DNA of 64,000 nucleotides from Arabidopsis thaliana (Eukaryota > Streptophyta > Magnoliopsida > Brassicales > Brassicaceae), in the NCBI RefSeq assembly GCF_000001735.4, contig NC_003074.8, positions 15,569,261-15,633,260 of the forward strand. Direction: 5' to 3'. The notes under the pieces are model-generated. The model did no database searches. It was not told where the DNA came from and saw only the letters and a program-made list of their open reading frames with translations. Below, piece after piece: positions 10,538 through 21,650 of this stretch. The translations under genes and the position numbers were made by a program. The number at the start of each line of letters is the position of its first letter. The first letter of the stretch is position 1.

Positions 10538-12531
10538 CTAATGGATTGTTGGCGCATGCCTTTGACATTTTTTGCATCGTTTTGAATAATTTTCGCAGTC
10601 TTTGATCATTGTCGGCCAGAAGAATCCGTGGCGTTTTATTTTAATGGCTAAAGCTCTTTCCCCGGAATGATTTTCGCACGAGCCACCGTGAATTTCCTTT
10701 ATGATCTTGCTAACCTCTTCTCCTTCCACGCATGTCATCAAGGGTCCGGATAATCGCCACTTGTAAAGTTTTTTATTTCCTAGAACGAACCGTGCAGCTT
10801 GAGCTTTGAGTTTCCGAGCTTTCCATTTGTCTGAGGGCAATTTCCCTTCGGATATATAGCTTTTGATGGGTTCTATCCATTCTGGGTTGTAGTCATCTGG
10901 GTCGTCTTGATCCGCACCGATTTGTATTAGGAGGACGTGTTCTTCTTTGCCGAGTTCAATACTTGGCTTCTCAATGAATTTTATTGGGATGATTCTTCTC
11001 AGGCTCGGGTCGGATGTCGAGGCTAGAGCTGATAATGCGTCCGCCGATGTATTTTCTCCCTGAGGGATCCTTGTTAACTCGAATTCGTCGAAATCCTTCG
11101 CCAGATTTTGTACATGAATTAGGTAGGCTTCCATCTTTTCGTCCTGAGCTGTGTATTCTCCGTTGAACTGATTCGCGACGAGCTGAGAATCGCAAAAAGC
11201 TCGGATTTTTCCTATCTTTAGCCCCCGAGCTAGATTAAGTCCGGCAACGAGCGCTTCGTACTCGGCCACATTGTTGGTAGCCTCGAAGTTTAATCTAAAT
11301 GACTGCTCGAGGACCTCTCCTCTTGGCGAGGTGAGGCGGATGCCCACACCCGAGCCTTGCTTTGATGACGAGCCGTCTACGTGCTGTAGCCAAGTTGTGT
11401 CGAGTGGATTTTCTTGGGCCTCCTTAGTGGGCAGTTCAACGATAAAATCAGCTAGGACCTGGGATTTTGCACATGTTTTGTTCCGATATTCGATGTCGTA
11501 TTCGCTGAGCTCGATTGCCCATTTAGCCAGGCGTCCTGATTGGCTTGGACTGTGTAAGATGGCGTGGAGTGGCATGGATCCCTTTACTATGATGGAATGG
11601 GATTGAAAGTAGGGTCGCAGCTTCCGAGCCGACATTATGACTGCTAAAGCAAGTTTTTCCATTTGCCGATAGCGAGATTCCGCGCCGGTGAAAGTCTGCG
11701 AGACGTAAAAAATCTTCTTGAGTTCTTGAAAAGCTTCTTCGCATCGGGTCGTCCATTCGAACTTCTTGTTTCCCCAAAACACATCGTAAAAGGCCAAGCA
11801 TTTGTTGGTTGAGCGAGAGATGAAACGGTTAAAGGCCGCAACTCTTCCGGTTAGGGGCTGCACTTCTCGCTTGTTCTGAGGTGACGCCATTCCCAACAAT
11901 GCCTCGATTTGCTTCGGATTTGCCTCGATGCCGTGGTGCGTAACTAGGTACCCAAGGAACTCGCCGGATCTTACTCCGAAGCGGCACTTTGCAGGATTGA
12001 GTTTGACGTTGTAGATGTTAAGCTGCCTGAAACATTCGCGTAAATGGGGTATGTGATCTTTCTCTGCCATAGATTTCACTAACATGTCGTCGATGTAAAC
12101 TTCCATTTTCTTGCCGATCTCTAATGCGAAGATTTTGTTGACGAAGCATTGGTAAGTTGCCCCGGCGTTTTTGAGTCCGTAGGGCATCACTCGGTAACAA
12201 AAGATGCCTTGTTCTGTGTAGAAAGCGGTTTTTTCTTGATCTTCGGGTTCATCATGATCTGGTTGTAACCGGCGAAAGCGTCCATGTACGATAGTAGCTT
12301 GTTTCCAGAAGTTGATTCTATGAGGCGATCGATGTGCGGTAATGGGAAACTGTCTTTCGGGCAGGCTTTGTTAAGGTCAGTGAAATCTACGCAGACTCTC
12401 CATTTGCCGTTTTTCTTTTTTACTACGACCGGGTTTGCGATCCAATCATGATATTTTGCCTCGGTGATGGAGCCGATCCTCAGCAATTTCTCTACTTCGG
12501 CTTTCACGGCTTCTGCTCGCTCCCGACCCAA
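10538..12531 (-). pseudogene. Tat element reverse transcriptase, RNase H and second (archaeal-like) RNase H, integrase zinc finger
   Basis: RT begins in 12187-12531 (WRVCVDFTDLNKACPKDSFP, SYMDAFAGYNQI). A single missing base near 12247 shifts the frame, and the text continues in 10538-12190 with MPYGLKNAGATYQ and the active site VYIDDMLVKS. Next comes the RT-linked RNase H region (LAFYDVFWGNKKFEWT), degenerate at its start, then a second RNase H (WLQHVDGSSSKQGSGVGIRL, ATNNVAEYEALVAGLNLARG, AFCDSQLVANQ, GENTSADALSALAS). The dual RNase H is the signature of the Tat branch. The ORF ends in the integrase H2C2 finger (HGGSCENHSG ... CKKCQRHAP). At 550 codons it is the best-preserved piece of the element. 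Confidence 0.9.
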
Positions 12532-13250
12532 TTTTCTCCTCTTCTGCTTGATAGGTTTGAAAGTCAGGTCGATGTTGAGCTCGTGTGAAAAAATGTCAAC
12601 ACTTACTCCGGGTAAATCTTCTGGGGACCAGGCGAACGTATTGACGTTTTCTTTGAGGAAAGCGGTGAGTTCAGTTGTTAACTCTTCTCCTAGATCTCCG
12701 CCGACTTCTACGCATCGCTTGGGCTTTTCGTCGTCAAGGGATATGGAGATTACCAGATCGGGAGTTGGTGTTGCAGTTTCCCGAGCCTCCTCGATCTTTA
12801 GTTGCTATAACTGCTCGGAAATTGATTTTTCTTCAGCTTGGCCAAGCTTGGCCTTCTTATGACTCACGTCGGCCGTCGATTCAGTGACGGGGTTCCTGAG
12901 CTTGTGCGCTGCCATGAAACAGATTCGAGCGTTTTTCTGATTTCCCCAGATGGTTTTCACGTCGTCGCTTGTGGGGAATTTTAGGCAGAGATGATATGTC
13001 GAGGCGACGGCTCAGAATTTATTTAACCATGGTGTACCGATGATCGCGTTGTACACGCTCGGCTGGTCGGTAACAGAGAAATCGACGATTTTTGTTACCC
13101 CTTTGGCTCGGACTGGTAACTTGATGGTCCCGAGAGTCATAGTAGTTTCCCCAGAGAATCCGAGCACAGGTCGTGGAGTTGTACGATTTGCGTCATGTCG
13201 ATCTTCATTTCTCGCAGAGTTGTAAGAAAAATGATGTCCAGTGTGCTTCA
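12532..13250 (-). pseudogene. Tat element protease and linker, active site interrupted by a stop
   Basis: The protease reads VLVDT, stop, STLDIIFLTTLREM: the usual DTGSSADII loop has its glycine codon changed to TGA at 13248-13250. Downstream VLGFSGETTMTLGTIKLPV and YNAIIGTPWLNKF are typical of the retropepsin. A further stop after NKF replaces the residue before the AVAST block. The linker to RT (ISISLDDEKPKR, FAWSPEDLPGVSVDIFSHEL) is readable between stops. Confidence 0.8.
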
Positions 13251-15130
13251 CGTGTCGACTAGGACTCGTTCGACGTTGAAATCACCGATTGTCAGTGTAA
13301 TGACTAAAGGATCGTTGTGCGGACGGTCTAAACTGTTGGTATCGCTTTCGTGAAAAGTTACTTCGTCATTTGGCCCGTTAAATGGCCGCGTCCAGTTATG
13401 ATTCGCGTCGGCTTTCCTTTGATAAGCTTTGATTGATGCCGCAGTGTCTTGACAGAAAGCCAAATCTCCTAAAATTGTGAAGATCCTCCCCCGAGCAGCT
13501 TCTGGCTCATCGTCGTTTGCTTCGCGATTACCTCGACCTCTTTTGGGTCCTTCGAAGTTCGCTGCGGGGGCCGCCTGCTCGGGATTGGCCACAGCATTGA
13601 CCTGCTCGGTTTTACCCTTTTCCGCTTCCAAGTCTTCGATGGTTAAAGCTCCACCGATCTCTCCTGCTAGGAATTTTGCAGCCAACTTTGCTCCGAGGCT
13701 ACGACATCTGGAAGTATGATGGCCGTAACTCTTATGCAACTCACAATATTTCTGCTCGTTTCCTGCGAGTTGATCCTTCGTCCAAGTGTAGGATTCTCGA
13801 CCGCGTCTACGACCGTGGTCTCGTCCTCGGCCTCGGGCGGCCTCGCCTCGCCTCGACCGCGGCCTCGTCCTTCATGGTGAACGAATGTCCCGCCTTGAGC
13901 GCCCTTTTTGTTGTTTGGAGCACTGGTATCGATGCGAGGCGTTTGCTTGGATGGTTCGTGTCTTTTGGATAGTAGTTCCATTTCTTCTTCATGGGATACG
14001 TAATCCGAGGCTCGGTGCAAGGCGTCTCGGATTGTCTGTGGTTTGGACAAGTTTAATTCTTTTCGAAATTCGGATTTGTACCATAGTGCTTTCTTGAGAG
14101 CAGATAGAGCCGCTACGTCGTTGATTCCTTCGACTTTGGCTAGGGTAGATCGGAATTTTGCGAGGAAGTCTCGAAGCGGGTCATTAGGCTACTGAGATAC
14201 TGACCACAGGTCGGCGTCTGATGTACCGGGATCGATTAGCACCGAATATTGCTTCAGGAAGAGTGTCGATAGCTCCTGAAAACTGTCCACAGAATTTCCT
14301 TCGAGTCTCGAGAACCAATCCAGAGTTGGCCCTTTCAAGTGCTCTACGAACAGGTGACAGAGATCGGCGTCTCTTTCTTCTGGTCTAAATTTGGCTCGGG
14401 CCACGGAGATGATGAATGACTTCAAGTGTCCTTTCAGGTCGGAAGATCCGTTGAAGTATTCGATTCTTAGTTTTCCTGGATCTGAGATTATCGCGTTAGA
14501 GATCCTGTGTGTGAATGGTGTGTTGTGGGACTCTTCTAGAATGCGGTCGATGTTCGGGGCCGAGGAGACTGCGTTATGCATTTGGGATCTTACGAGCTTC
14601 ATTTCGTTTTCTGCCTTGGCTAGGGAGAGCTTGATAGCGCTTATTTCCTGTTCTCTGGCGTATTCCTCAGCCCACCGAACGTTCTCTTCCGAATCTTCAT
14701 CGTCTGAGACCCCGATCTGATCGGCCTCGGCAACTTCTGCTCGGGGAGGAGGGAGCTGCGGTTCGTTTCCTCTCGCTCGATTCGTTTCCCGATTTCCCAA
14801 GATCGCCGGTTCGGTTCGATCTCTTCCAATTTCCGGTGCGGTTTGGCGGACGGGCCTTGTAGTATTGCGAGGCGTGTAGAACACGAGCCGTGTTGGGTTG
14901 AGGTCTACTGCCGCTCGTCGATCCTGAAGATGCCTCGCGCCGAAACGAGTAGCCCTGATCTGTCCTTGGGAGGTAGCTGCTTCGAGTTGTTGCGCCAAGG
15001 ATCGATTTGCCTGTTCTTAATCGTTCACCTTCTTCTGAAGTTGAGCCATCATACTTCTTAGTTCTGCTAGGGCCGCGGGAGCAACGTCTTCAGGAACGTC
15101 TGTCTGGTTTGGAGGGATTGGGTTTCCCTC
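13251..15130 (-). pseudogene. Tat element gag, N-terminus truncated
   Basis: Gag core in 14189-14998: CHLFVEHLKGPTLDWFSRLE and SFQELSTLFLKQYS, the retrotransposon gag capsid motif. An R/G-rich basic region (about 13800-13870) and a knuckle-like HKSYGHHTSRCRSL (about 13690-13739) follow in neighbouring frames. Upstream of 14998 the reading continues (VPEDVAPAALAELRSMMAQL) through a stop at about 15018 until it is cut at 15130 by copied chromovirus sequence. The apparent start at 14998 is a TTG, not a real start. Confidence 0.8.
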
Positions 15131-15418
15131 TGAACTTCCAGTGCTATGTCTGCACATTTACCGCTTCCTCTTATTACTCTACCTCCACCAACCTTTACTC
15201 CAAAGCCTCTGGTTTCTGTGACTCGCCAACCTTTGTGTTTCACTATGCCTTCGTGAATGAAGCAACTCGTGGCCCCAAAATCTATCAGTATTACCACGCT
15301 TGTGCTCCTAATGTATCCACGCATCTTCATGGATTTACCCCTCGAGTTTTCTGACATAGTGCCTAGTGAGAGTATCTGCAAGCCTTCCTCTGCTTCAGCT
15401 TCTTCATCATCCAAAGGT
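15131..15418 (-). repeat. Displaced copy of chromovirus protease sequence inside the Tat element
   Basis: 288 bp nearly identical to 5509-5796 (two differences by eye), in the same orientation and ending with the same AAGGT. It lies between the truncated Tat gag and the Tat 5' LTR, where a primer-binding site and leader belong. Together with the adjacent LTR it forms a direct repeat of about 1,079 bp (5509-6587 against 15131-16208) whose left edge matches no transposon boundary. Here the protease frame lacks the premature stop found in the 5.7-kb copy. Confidence 0.92.
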
Positions 15419-16208
15419 TGTGAGAGTCAAAACTCGCACAATAGAAATTGTTTTAAGGGTTTCTTCAAAGAACGAGTCTTTGTGAGATTCTCAAAGAACA
15501 ACAAAATTGTTGATTACCGCAGACGGTGTTCTTGGTTGTATTATTGAAATAGTAAGAATTTGATCGTACAACTGTTTTTGAATATGAAAATAAGTGTTTT
15601 TGCTTTCAAAGTCAGAGCGTTTTTGATAGCCTTAAGTTGAGAGCCTCTCTCATTTTCTCAGAAGTTCTTTATATAGGGTTTTAATAGATCGCTTCTCGCG
15701 ATATTCTCGGAAGATTTCTCCTTATCTCAGAGCTGGCAAAGGAGATTTATCTTTATCTTCCGAAGATTCTGGAAATCCCTATATTTGGTGATATCCTCGG
15801 AGATTTTCTAATCTCTTCCGTGTTTTTCGCAAATGGTATGTTTGATCTCATATTGGTTAAGTCATTTCTTGAAGGTTCTGTCCCGATCCGATGTTCCTCC
15901 GAGCCGGGTTGAGTTGGCTCTCAGGTTGTGGTTGAGTGGCTCGGACTTCGTTAATCGAATGATCGCTCCTGAGGCATCTTAAGGTCCGCCTCGGGGTGAT
16001 TCTCCGGATTGCTGTCCGAGGCGCTTCAAGATCAGGTCGGGGAATCCTTTGTGGTGATGTTCCGAGGCGTTTTTGGCGTCGCCTCGGGACATTTCCTCGA
16101 CATAATCCCCGAGGTTTTTTGGGCTTGGCTCGGGATGGTTCTTCGACAAGGTCGCCGAGGCGTTAAACATAGTCGACTCGGTTTATTAGGTGGAATCCGA
16201 CCCCAACA
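15419..16208 (-). repeat. 5' LTR of the Tat element
   Basis: 790 bp, pairs with 5797-6587. Right target duplication AAGGT follows at 16209-16213. Confidence 0.92.
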
Positions 16209-17385
16209 AAGGTTCAGCTAATTCCTCTATTAATGGGCTCTCTTTTTCTTCTTTAGTGACTTCGAGAGTTTTCAACCTTTGCTGCTTGCAGCGGTGACCC
16301 AGAAACCACCTATCACCACAGTGACGACAAGGGTTGTGATTCCTGCCTTCTCCAGTATTTCCTGAACCACTACTTGAGGCAAGATTGCTGTTGTTAATGG
16401 GTTCCAACAGTCTCTTAGACTAAACTCTGTCGTAAACCCTCGCAGCGGCAGGTGACAAGTTACTTGTAGCAGGAGGACGGGATTGTTGTCTCACATGATA
16501 GTTATGGTTATCTTTTTCTTGAGATTCAATCAGCCTAGCAATTTCCACAATATCAGTCAAATTTGTGGGTCTACACCTCACCACTTGATCCTTTAGACTC
16601 TTTCTCAATCCATTCAGAAAAGCAGATTCTAATAAATCGGCAGTAACATGTGGCAACTCCACTATGAGTTCTTCGAAACGACCTCTATACCCGTCCATAG
16701 TACTGGTCTGCCTAATATTAAGCAAATGGTCCATAGCTGAACTACCTCTACTAGGCTTCAACCTTATCTTAAACTTATCCTGAAAATCCTTCCAAGTATA
16801 AATTTTCTCCCTATCCTTTGAACATCTCTACCATGTTACAAAAGCACCAGTTAGACAAGGAATTACCTTTTCAAGCTTAGCTTCCTCCGCAATGTTGTGT
16901 AACGTGAAGCATTGTTCCACCCTAAATAGCCAGTCATCTGGGTTACCTCCTTCATAATCGGGTAAGTCTAAGCCTCTCGGCGCCGGTAATGTTGCAGGAG
17001 GTGGTACGAGACCTTGCTCAACAGGTGGGATGTGGAAACGGACCTCTCGAGGTCGCAGCTGAGTCGCAGGCGTCGGACAGGGTACGATTGCGTCTCTGTT
17101 CTGCCTCTCTGAGCTCGAAGCAGGTGTACTCTAAAACTGCGGGGATGGAATGGGTTTGAAAAAGGCCAACGGAGTAGACTCTCTTCCTTCACGAGGAGGG
17201 CCATAGATCTGAAAGCGTAAGAGTTGTTGAATGCCTTCTCTGATGTACGCCATTTCCTTCTCCATAGTATCAACTCTGTTTTCCAGTGGTGGGGGTGGCG
17301 GAGGAGTTTCGCTGGGAGGGGGGCTGAGTTCTGACAGGTCAGGATTAAACTCGATGACAACGGCTTTTGGATCGATGGGAGCCAT
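16209..17385 (-). pseudogene. Chromovirus gag
   Basis: Starts at ATG 17385-17383 (MAPIDPKAVVIEFNPDLSEL), 27 bp inside the 5' LTR. A proline-rich stretch and a short coiled coil (VDTMEKEMAYIREGIQQLL) follow, then a stop at 17131. The capsid part is readable at 16420-16761 (GYRGRFEELIVELPHV, FLNGLRKSLKDQVV). A CCHC knuckle follows in 16186-16407: CRHCGDRWFLGHRC. The text ends EELAEP at the Tat insertion and resumes at 5796. At least three stops or shifts are present. Confidence 0.86.
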
Positions 17386-17411
17386 TGCAAACTCTCGATG
17401 AAAAGCACCAA

Positions 17412-17792
17412 TGATAAGCCTGTGACTTATCGGAACAGGAAATAAGAGTAGAGTGAAAGATATGCGGCTTATGCGGCGGAGAGTTAAGAGAGAGAAATAG
17501 AAATGATATTGAAATGATTATGTTTGATAACAACCCTAATGGGGAAAGTTTTCCTTAAATACTAAAGACCCCCGAAACCCTTAAAACACATAAATCCTTA
17601 ACACCACAAAACGGTGCGCTTTGTCCTTAGACTTATTGAGTAGAAGCAAAGCTTCTGAACCATCCAGAGTCTCTTCTTCCTTAGCCACTTTTGTTCAGGA
17701 CTTTCCTGAGATACTTCTCCAAAGCTCTTGCCTTTCTCCCGCCACTTCTCATCTTCCTCTTCATATTTGCCAATGGAACCCTGAGCCTATCA
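17412..17792 (-). repeat. 5' LTR of the chromovirus
   Basis: 381 bp, pairs with 1880-2260. Its last bases are part of the hAT target duplication CTATCAGG (17787-17794), showing the hAT arrived afterwards. Confidence 0.93.
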
Positions 17793-18194
17793 GGAAGAGT
17801 TGTCAAGCGGGCCGCTAGCCCGCGGGCTTTGTCCAAGTAGCCCATGGCGGAGCGGGCTTGGACGTTGATTTTTTTGTCCACAAATTAGCGGACCTCGCGG
17901 GCAGGCCAATTACGGACTGCGGATTATAGCGGACAAGCCCGTTGCGGACTGCGGGTAGCCCACGAAAGAAAAACCAACTCTTTTAAAACCCTTCATTTCT
18001 CATAGAGGCTTTCAAACCTTTTCTCTCTATTAGAGTTTCTTGTGCAGTTCAAACCCTAGAAGTAGCAGTTCACGCTCAATTGCTTAATAAGGAAACTAAA
18101 AAGTCATTCTCTATCTCTTCAAGTTTCTTTTTTACGATCATTGAAGCTTCTTAGATTCAGATTTCAGATCAAAACAGAGCATCTAACACTTGTA

Positions 18195-20727
18195 ATGGTA
18201 TGTTATTTGTGACTACACATAAACAATTAGATGTTTTACTTTTGTTTGATTGATTTGCTAGTCTTGACTAGTTTTTGTATTTTGTTAATGATAGGATCCG
18301 TTGGATTCTGTTGATGCTGAGTATTTGAGATCATTAGATGTGGAATCTCGGAGAGTCATTGAGTTGGAACAAGCTAGATATGAACAACAACAAGCTAATG
18401 ATGAAGCATGAGGATCTAAAAAGCTGAAAAGAAAACTGAGAGATGAAACAGGAACACCTATGACGCAGAGGAAAAAAGTGTGTGAACCAGAAGCATCAAA
18501 AACCCAAAGAAGAAGCAAGGGTGATGAAGCTTTTGCCTCTAAAACAGAGAGAAGAAAAAAGTCTGAAGCTGAAGCATCTACAAAACCGAAAAAAGTGTTT
18601 GAGATTAGTGATGAAGAGGAAGATGATGATGATGATGAAGAAGATGACGATGGGGACAATGGAGCTGATGATGTTGATGATGATGAGGACAATGGAAAGT
18701 CATCGAAACCAAAGAAGAGAAGGCAATACTCAAAAGTCTGGAACGATTTCATAGTGATTAAAAAGGTTAATCATTTGGGAAAAAGTGAAGAAAGAGCTAT
18801 GTGCAAGCATTGCAAATCAGATTATGCGTACAATGCACACAAAAATGGTACGAATACATATCGACGTCATTTGCAAATATGTAAGCTCGTGCCTAGAAAT
18901 GGTGATATTAGTCAGATGATGGTGAATGCTAAGACAGATCAATCTGTTTTCCGCGAATTGGTAGCTAAGACAATTATCCAACATGATCTTCCATTTTCTT
19001 ATGTGGAGTATGAGAGAGTTAGAGAAACGTGGAAGTATTTAAATGCGGATGTCAAGTTTTTTAGTCGAAACACAGTTGCTGCAGATGTTTATAAGTTTTA
19101 TGAGATTGAGACGGATAAGCTGAAGAGAGAGTTAGCTCAACTTCCTGGAAGGATTAGTTTAACTACAGATTTGTGGTCTGCGCTCACTCATGAAGGTTAT
19201 ATGTGTCTTACAACACATTACATTGACAGAAATTGAAGGACTGGGGAATTGAGAAGAAAGTTTTCTCCATTACGGTAGACAACGCGGGTAACAATGACAC
19301 AATGCAAGAAATTGTAAAATCTCAGCTTGTACTCCGAGATGATTTGTTGTGTAAAGGAGATTTTTTTCATGTTAGATGTGCAGCTCACATTCTCAACATC
19401 ATTGTTCAAATTGGGCTGAAAGGGATTGGTGATACATTAGAAAAGATTAGAGAGAGTATCAAGTACGTTAAAGGATCAGAACATCGTGAGATCTTATTTG
19501 TAAAGTGTGTGGAAAACGTTGGTATTGATCTGAAAGCTGATTTGTTGTTGGATGTGGCAACTAGGTGGAATTCAACATTCAAGATGCTTGATAGGGCTCT
19601 GAAGTATCGAGCTGCATTTGGTAATCTCAAAGTCATTGATGCCAAAAACTACAAATTTCATCCTACAGATGCGGAATGGCATCGACTACAGCAAATGAGT
19701 GACTTTTTAGAGTCGTTTGATCAAATAACCAATCTTATATCAGGTTCGACATATCCAACTTCGAATTTGTATTTTATGCAAGTTTGGAAGATCCAAAACT
19801 GGTTAACAGTGAATGAGTCCAAAAGTTATCAGAAACATGATTGTCCTAATGAAAGAGAGTTTGATAAGTATTGGGCAGAAGTAAGTGATATCTTTGCAAT
19901 CGCTACGGTATTTGATCCAAGGTTGAAGCTTACACTTGCAGATTATTGTTTTGCAAAACTAGATATCAGTACTCGTGAGAAAAGAATGAAACATTTGCGT
20001 GCTCAACTACGTAAACTTTTTGAAGTTTATGAGAACAAGTCCAATGCGGTATCACCTACAACTGAGTCTCGTGAAGATGTTACACATGATGATGAAACTG
20101 CAAAAGGGAATTTTAGCAATTACGATGTAAGTTTCTTATGTTTTGTTTTTGTTAGTTAATATGCAGTTTTTTTATGAAAAACAGCAAGTCATTAGTTTTT
20201 ATGTTATGTTATTTTGATTTCTTATCTTTGTTATAAGATTTCTTTGCTTTTCGCAAAGCAAACGTTGTTGCCAATGGAAAGTCGACGTTGGATATGTACT
20301 TGGATGAACCGGCAATGAACGTAAAAGGGTTTGAGAGGTTAGATATTCTCAATTATTGGAAAGATAACGGTCCACGGTTTGGAAAATTGGCTTCCATGGC
20401 TTGTGACATTCTAAGCATTCCTATTTCAACAGTTGCGTCCGAATCATTGTTTAGCATCGGAACTCGAGTTCTAAGCAAGTATAGAAGTCGTCTTTTACCG
20501 AGAAATGTTCAAGCATTAATATGCAATCGCAATTGGTTAAAAGGTTTTGAATCTTATGAAAATGGTAAGTAAGTTGTTTTCATAAGTTTTATAGTCACAC
20601 AGTCTTAGTCTATGAATTAACATTGTTAGTTTGTATGATATTTGTAGAGGAGTATGAAAAATTTGATGCTGAAGATGAGACTCTACCTTCCTTCCAGTCG
20701 CTTGTGGATGATGCAGATGGATGTTGA
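18195..20727 (+). pseudogene. hAT transposase, disrupted
   Basis: Exon 1 is only ATG (18195-18197), then intron 18198-18294 and exon 2 beginning DPLDSVDAEYLRSLDVESRR. A TGA at 18408-18410 breaks the N-terminus. Next come K/E-rich and D/E-rich stretches, then a BED-type zinc finger (CKHCKSDYAYNAHKNGTNTY with RRHLQIC, about 18799-18882) and the RNase-H-like core start ISLTTDLWSAL (19154). Near 19235 the frame jumps from HYIDRN to LKDWGIEKK, and an internal deletion has removed roughly 30 residues. After that VRCAAHILN and DVATRWNSTF (about 19550) are the hAT core motifs. The dimerisation domain (about 20330-20570: [20 protein letters not shown]) follows an intron near 20127-20237. A short last exon (EEYEKFDAEDETLPSFQSLV) ends at TGA 20725-20727. 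Confidence 0.9.
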
Positions 20728-20988
20728 GTTGCAGATTTTATTTTAAGTTTGATATTCATGTTTGGATTTGAGTTTTAGTTCATGTTTCAGTTATCATGTT
20801 TGCGTTTAAGAAGTTGCAGGTCTTTCTCTTGACTTAAGTTCAATTTCTGTTTCACATTTGAGTTTAACTTGTTACAATTAAGGTTTGAATATGAGTTTAA
20901 GTTCAGATTAAGGTTTACAAATGAGTTGCAAGATGAGACACGACATTGTTCCTTTTAGGATATTTTGGATTTGTGTTTAAGTTAAGGT

Positions 20989-21478
20989 TCTGATAGCACG
21001 ATTTCGCAGCTTAGAGCTATCTCAGATTATCTTGCTTCAGCCAAGCAGGCTGCAGTTCTTCAGGTTCTTTTACCTGCAAATGTACAAACTGATATCGATC
21101 AGATCGGATCGAAACTGGATTTCTCTGTAGCTATTATCACTGAGAAATCGACTAGTAACTCCAATCACATAAGACATTTCCTTGATTCTGTGTAACAAAC
21201 TCCTCCTAACAGTCTATCTGTTACAGAATCTTTGGATTTTGAAAAACAAATGTATAATAGTCATTTCTGTACTCGCAGGAGAGTGGCGCTTATCGTAGTT
21301 TCAATCGTCATGCTTGTTATCATTTCTTTTGCTGCAGTTTCTTCGATTTGTACTGCAGACACATGTGTGGCAATGAGCGAATGGGTTGAGAGACCATCAA
21401 GCAATACGGCTATGGACGAGATATTGCCTTGTACAGACAATGCCACAGCTCAAGAATCCTTGATGCGTAGCAGAGAAA
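20989..21478 (+). pseudogene. Captured fragment of a tweety/TTYH-like plant membrane protein gene
   Basis: Two exon pieces and an intron lie between the transposase and the right subterminal repeats. Exon piece A (20989-21191) encodes STISQLRAISDYLASAKQ, ANVQTDIDQIGSKLD and NSNHIRHFLDSV. Intron 21192-21278 starts GTAACA and ends CTCGCAG. Piece B (21279-21478) encodes RVALIVVSIVMLVIISF, a membrane helix, then ADTCVAMSEWVERPSSNTAM and DEILPCTDNATAQESLMRSR. From memory this matches the uncharacterised plasma-membrane family of A. thaliana At2g12400/At2g25270 (tweety-like), where the two blocks are consecutive. Retention of an intron means the capture was from genomic DNA, not mRNA. The block between the helix and ADTC appears shortened. 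Confidence 0.68.
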
Positions 21479-21623
21479 TGCCCGCGGGCCGACCCGTATA
21501 TCTGCTGGGCTTTGCGGGCCGGGCTTGGACACTGATAATTTTGTCTGCGGTCCTAAACGGGCCAACCCGCCGCAGCCCGAAAAAAGAAAGCCCACTGCGG
21601 GGCGGGCTAGATGGGCGCGGGCC

Positions 21624-21642
21624 GGCCCGTCTGACACCTCTA
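21624..21642. repeat. Right terminal inverted repeat of the hAT element
   Basis: Read on the minus strand TAGAGGTGTCAGACGGGCC; partner is 17795-17813. Followed by the 8-bp target duplication at 21643-21650. Confidence 0.88.
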
Positions 21643-21650
21643 CTATCAGG

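Larger units (their letters stand above)
5797..16208 (-). mobile_element. Tat-type Ty3/gypsy element with an antisense gene, nested in the chromovirus
   Basis: Element of 10.4 kb with LTRs 5797-6587 and 15419-16208 (TGT...ACA) and target duplication AAGGT at 5792-5796 and 16209-16213. Excision on paper joins EELAEP to LDDEEAEAEE of the host chromovirus in frame. Orientation is minus. The polypurine tract TGGGGGACAAAC abuts the 3' LTR (6588-6599). Two RNase H domains and a gene on the opposite strand are marks of the Tat lineage (Tat/Retand/Grande relatives). The 5' side is abnormal: no primer-binding site follows the 5' LTR; instead 15131-15418 is a copy of the chromovirus flank 5509-5796, and gag begins truncated at 15130. 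Confidence 0.9.
1880..17792 (-). mobile_element. Ty3/gypsy chromovirus (Reina-like size), inserted in the MADS-box gene, with nested insertions
   Basis: Flanked by 381-bp LTRs with TG/CA ends and by target duplication GGTCT. The left copy is 1875-1879. The right copy is split by the later hAT into 17793-17794 and 21651-21653. Orientation is minus: gag near 17.4 kb, integrase and chromodomain near 2.2 kb. The primer-binding candidate starts TTGGTGCTTT immediately inside the 5' LTR (17411 downward); I cannot name the tRNA. The polypurine tract candidate is GCGGGAGAGCAT just above 2260. Subtracting the Tat element and the MITE leaves about 5.3 kb, which with short LTRs and a chromodomain suits a Reina-like chromovirus. 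The coding region has stops, frameshifts and an RT deletion, so it is inactive. LTRs differ at about 14 of 381 positions (hand count). Confidence 0.93.
17795..21642 (+). mobile_element. hAT transposon across the chromovirus boundary, carrying a host gene fragment
   Basis: Element of 3.85 kb with 19-bp terminal inverted repeats (AAGAGTTGTCAAGCGGGCC at the left; TAGAGGTGTCAGACGGGCC read from the right; 4 mismatches) and 8-bp target duplication CTATCAGG at 17787-17794 and 21643-21650. Both subterminal regions (about 17795-17960 and 21480-21642) are rich in GCGGGC/GGCCCG words, typical binding sites in this hAT group. Inside are a broken transposase gene (18195-20727) and 490 bp of host gene sequence (20989-21478). 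Confidence 0.93.

Noticed and set aside
18285-18752. Minus-strand serine-rich ORF
   Set aside because: Antisense translation of the GAT/GAA-rich acidic stretch of the hAT transposase.
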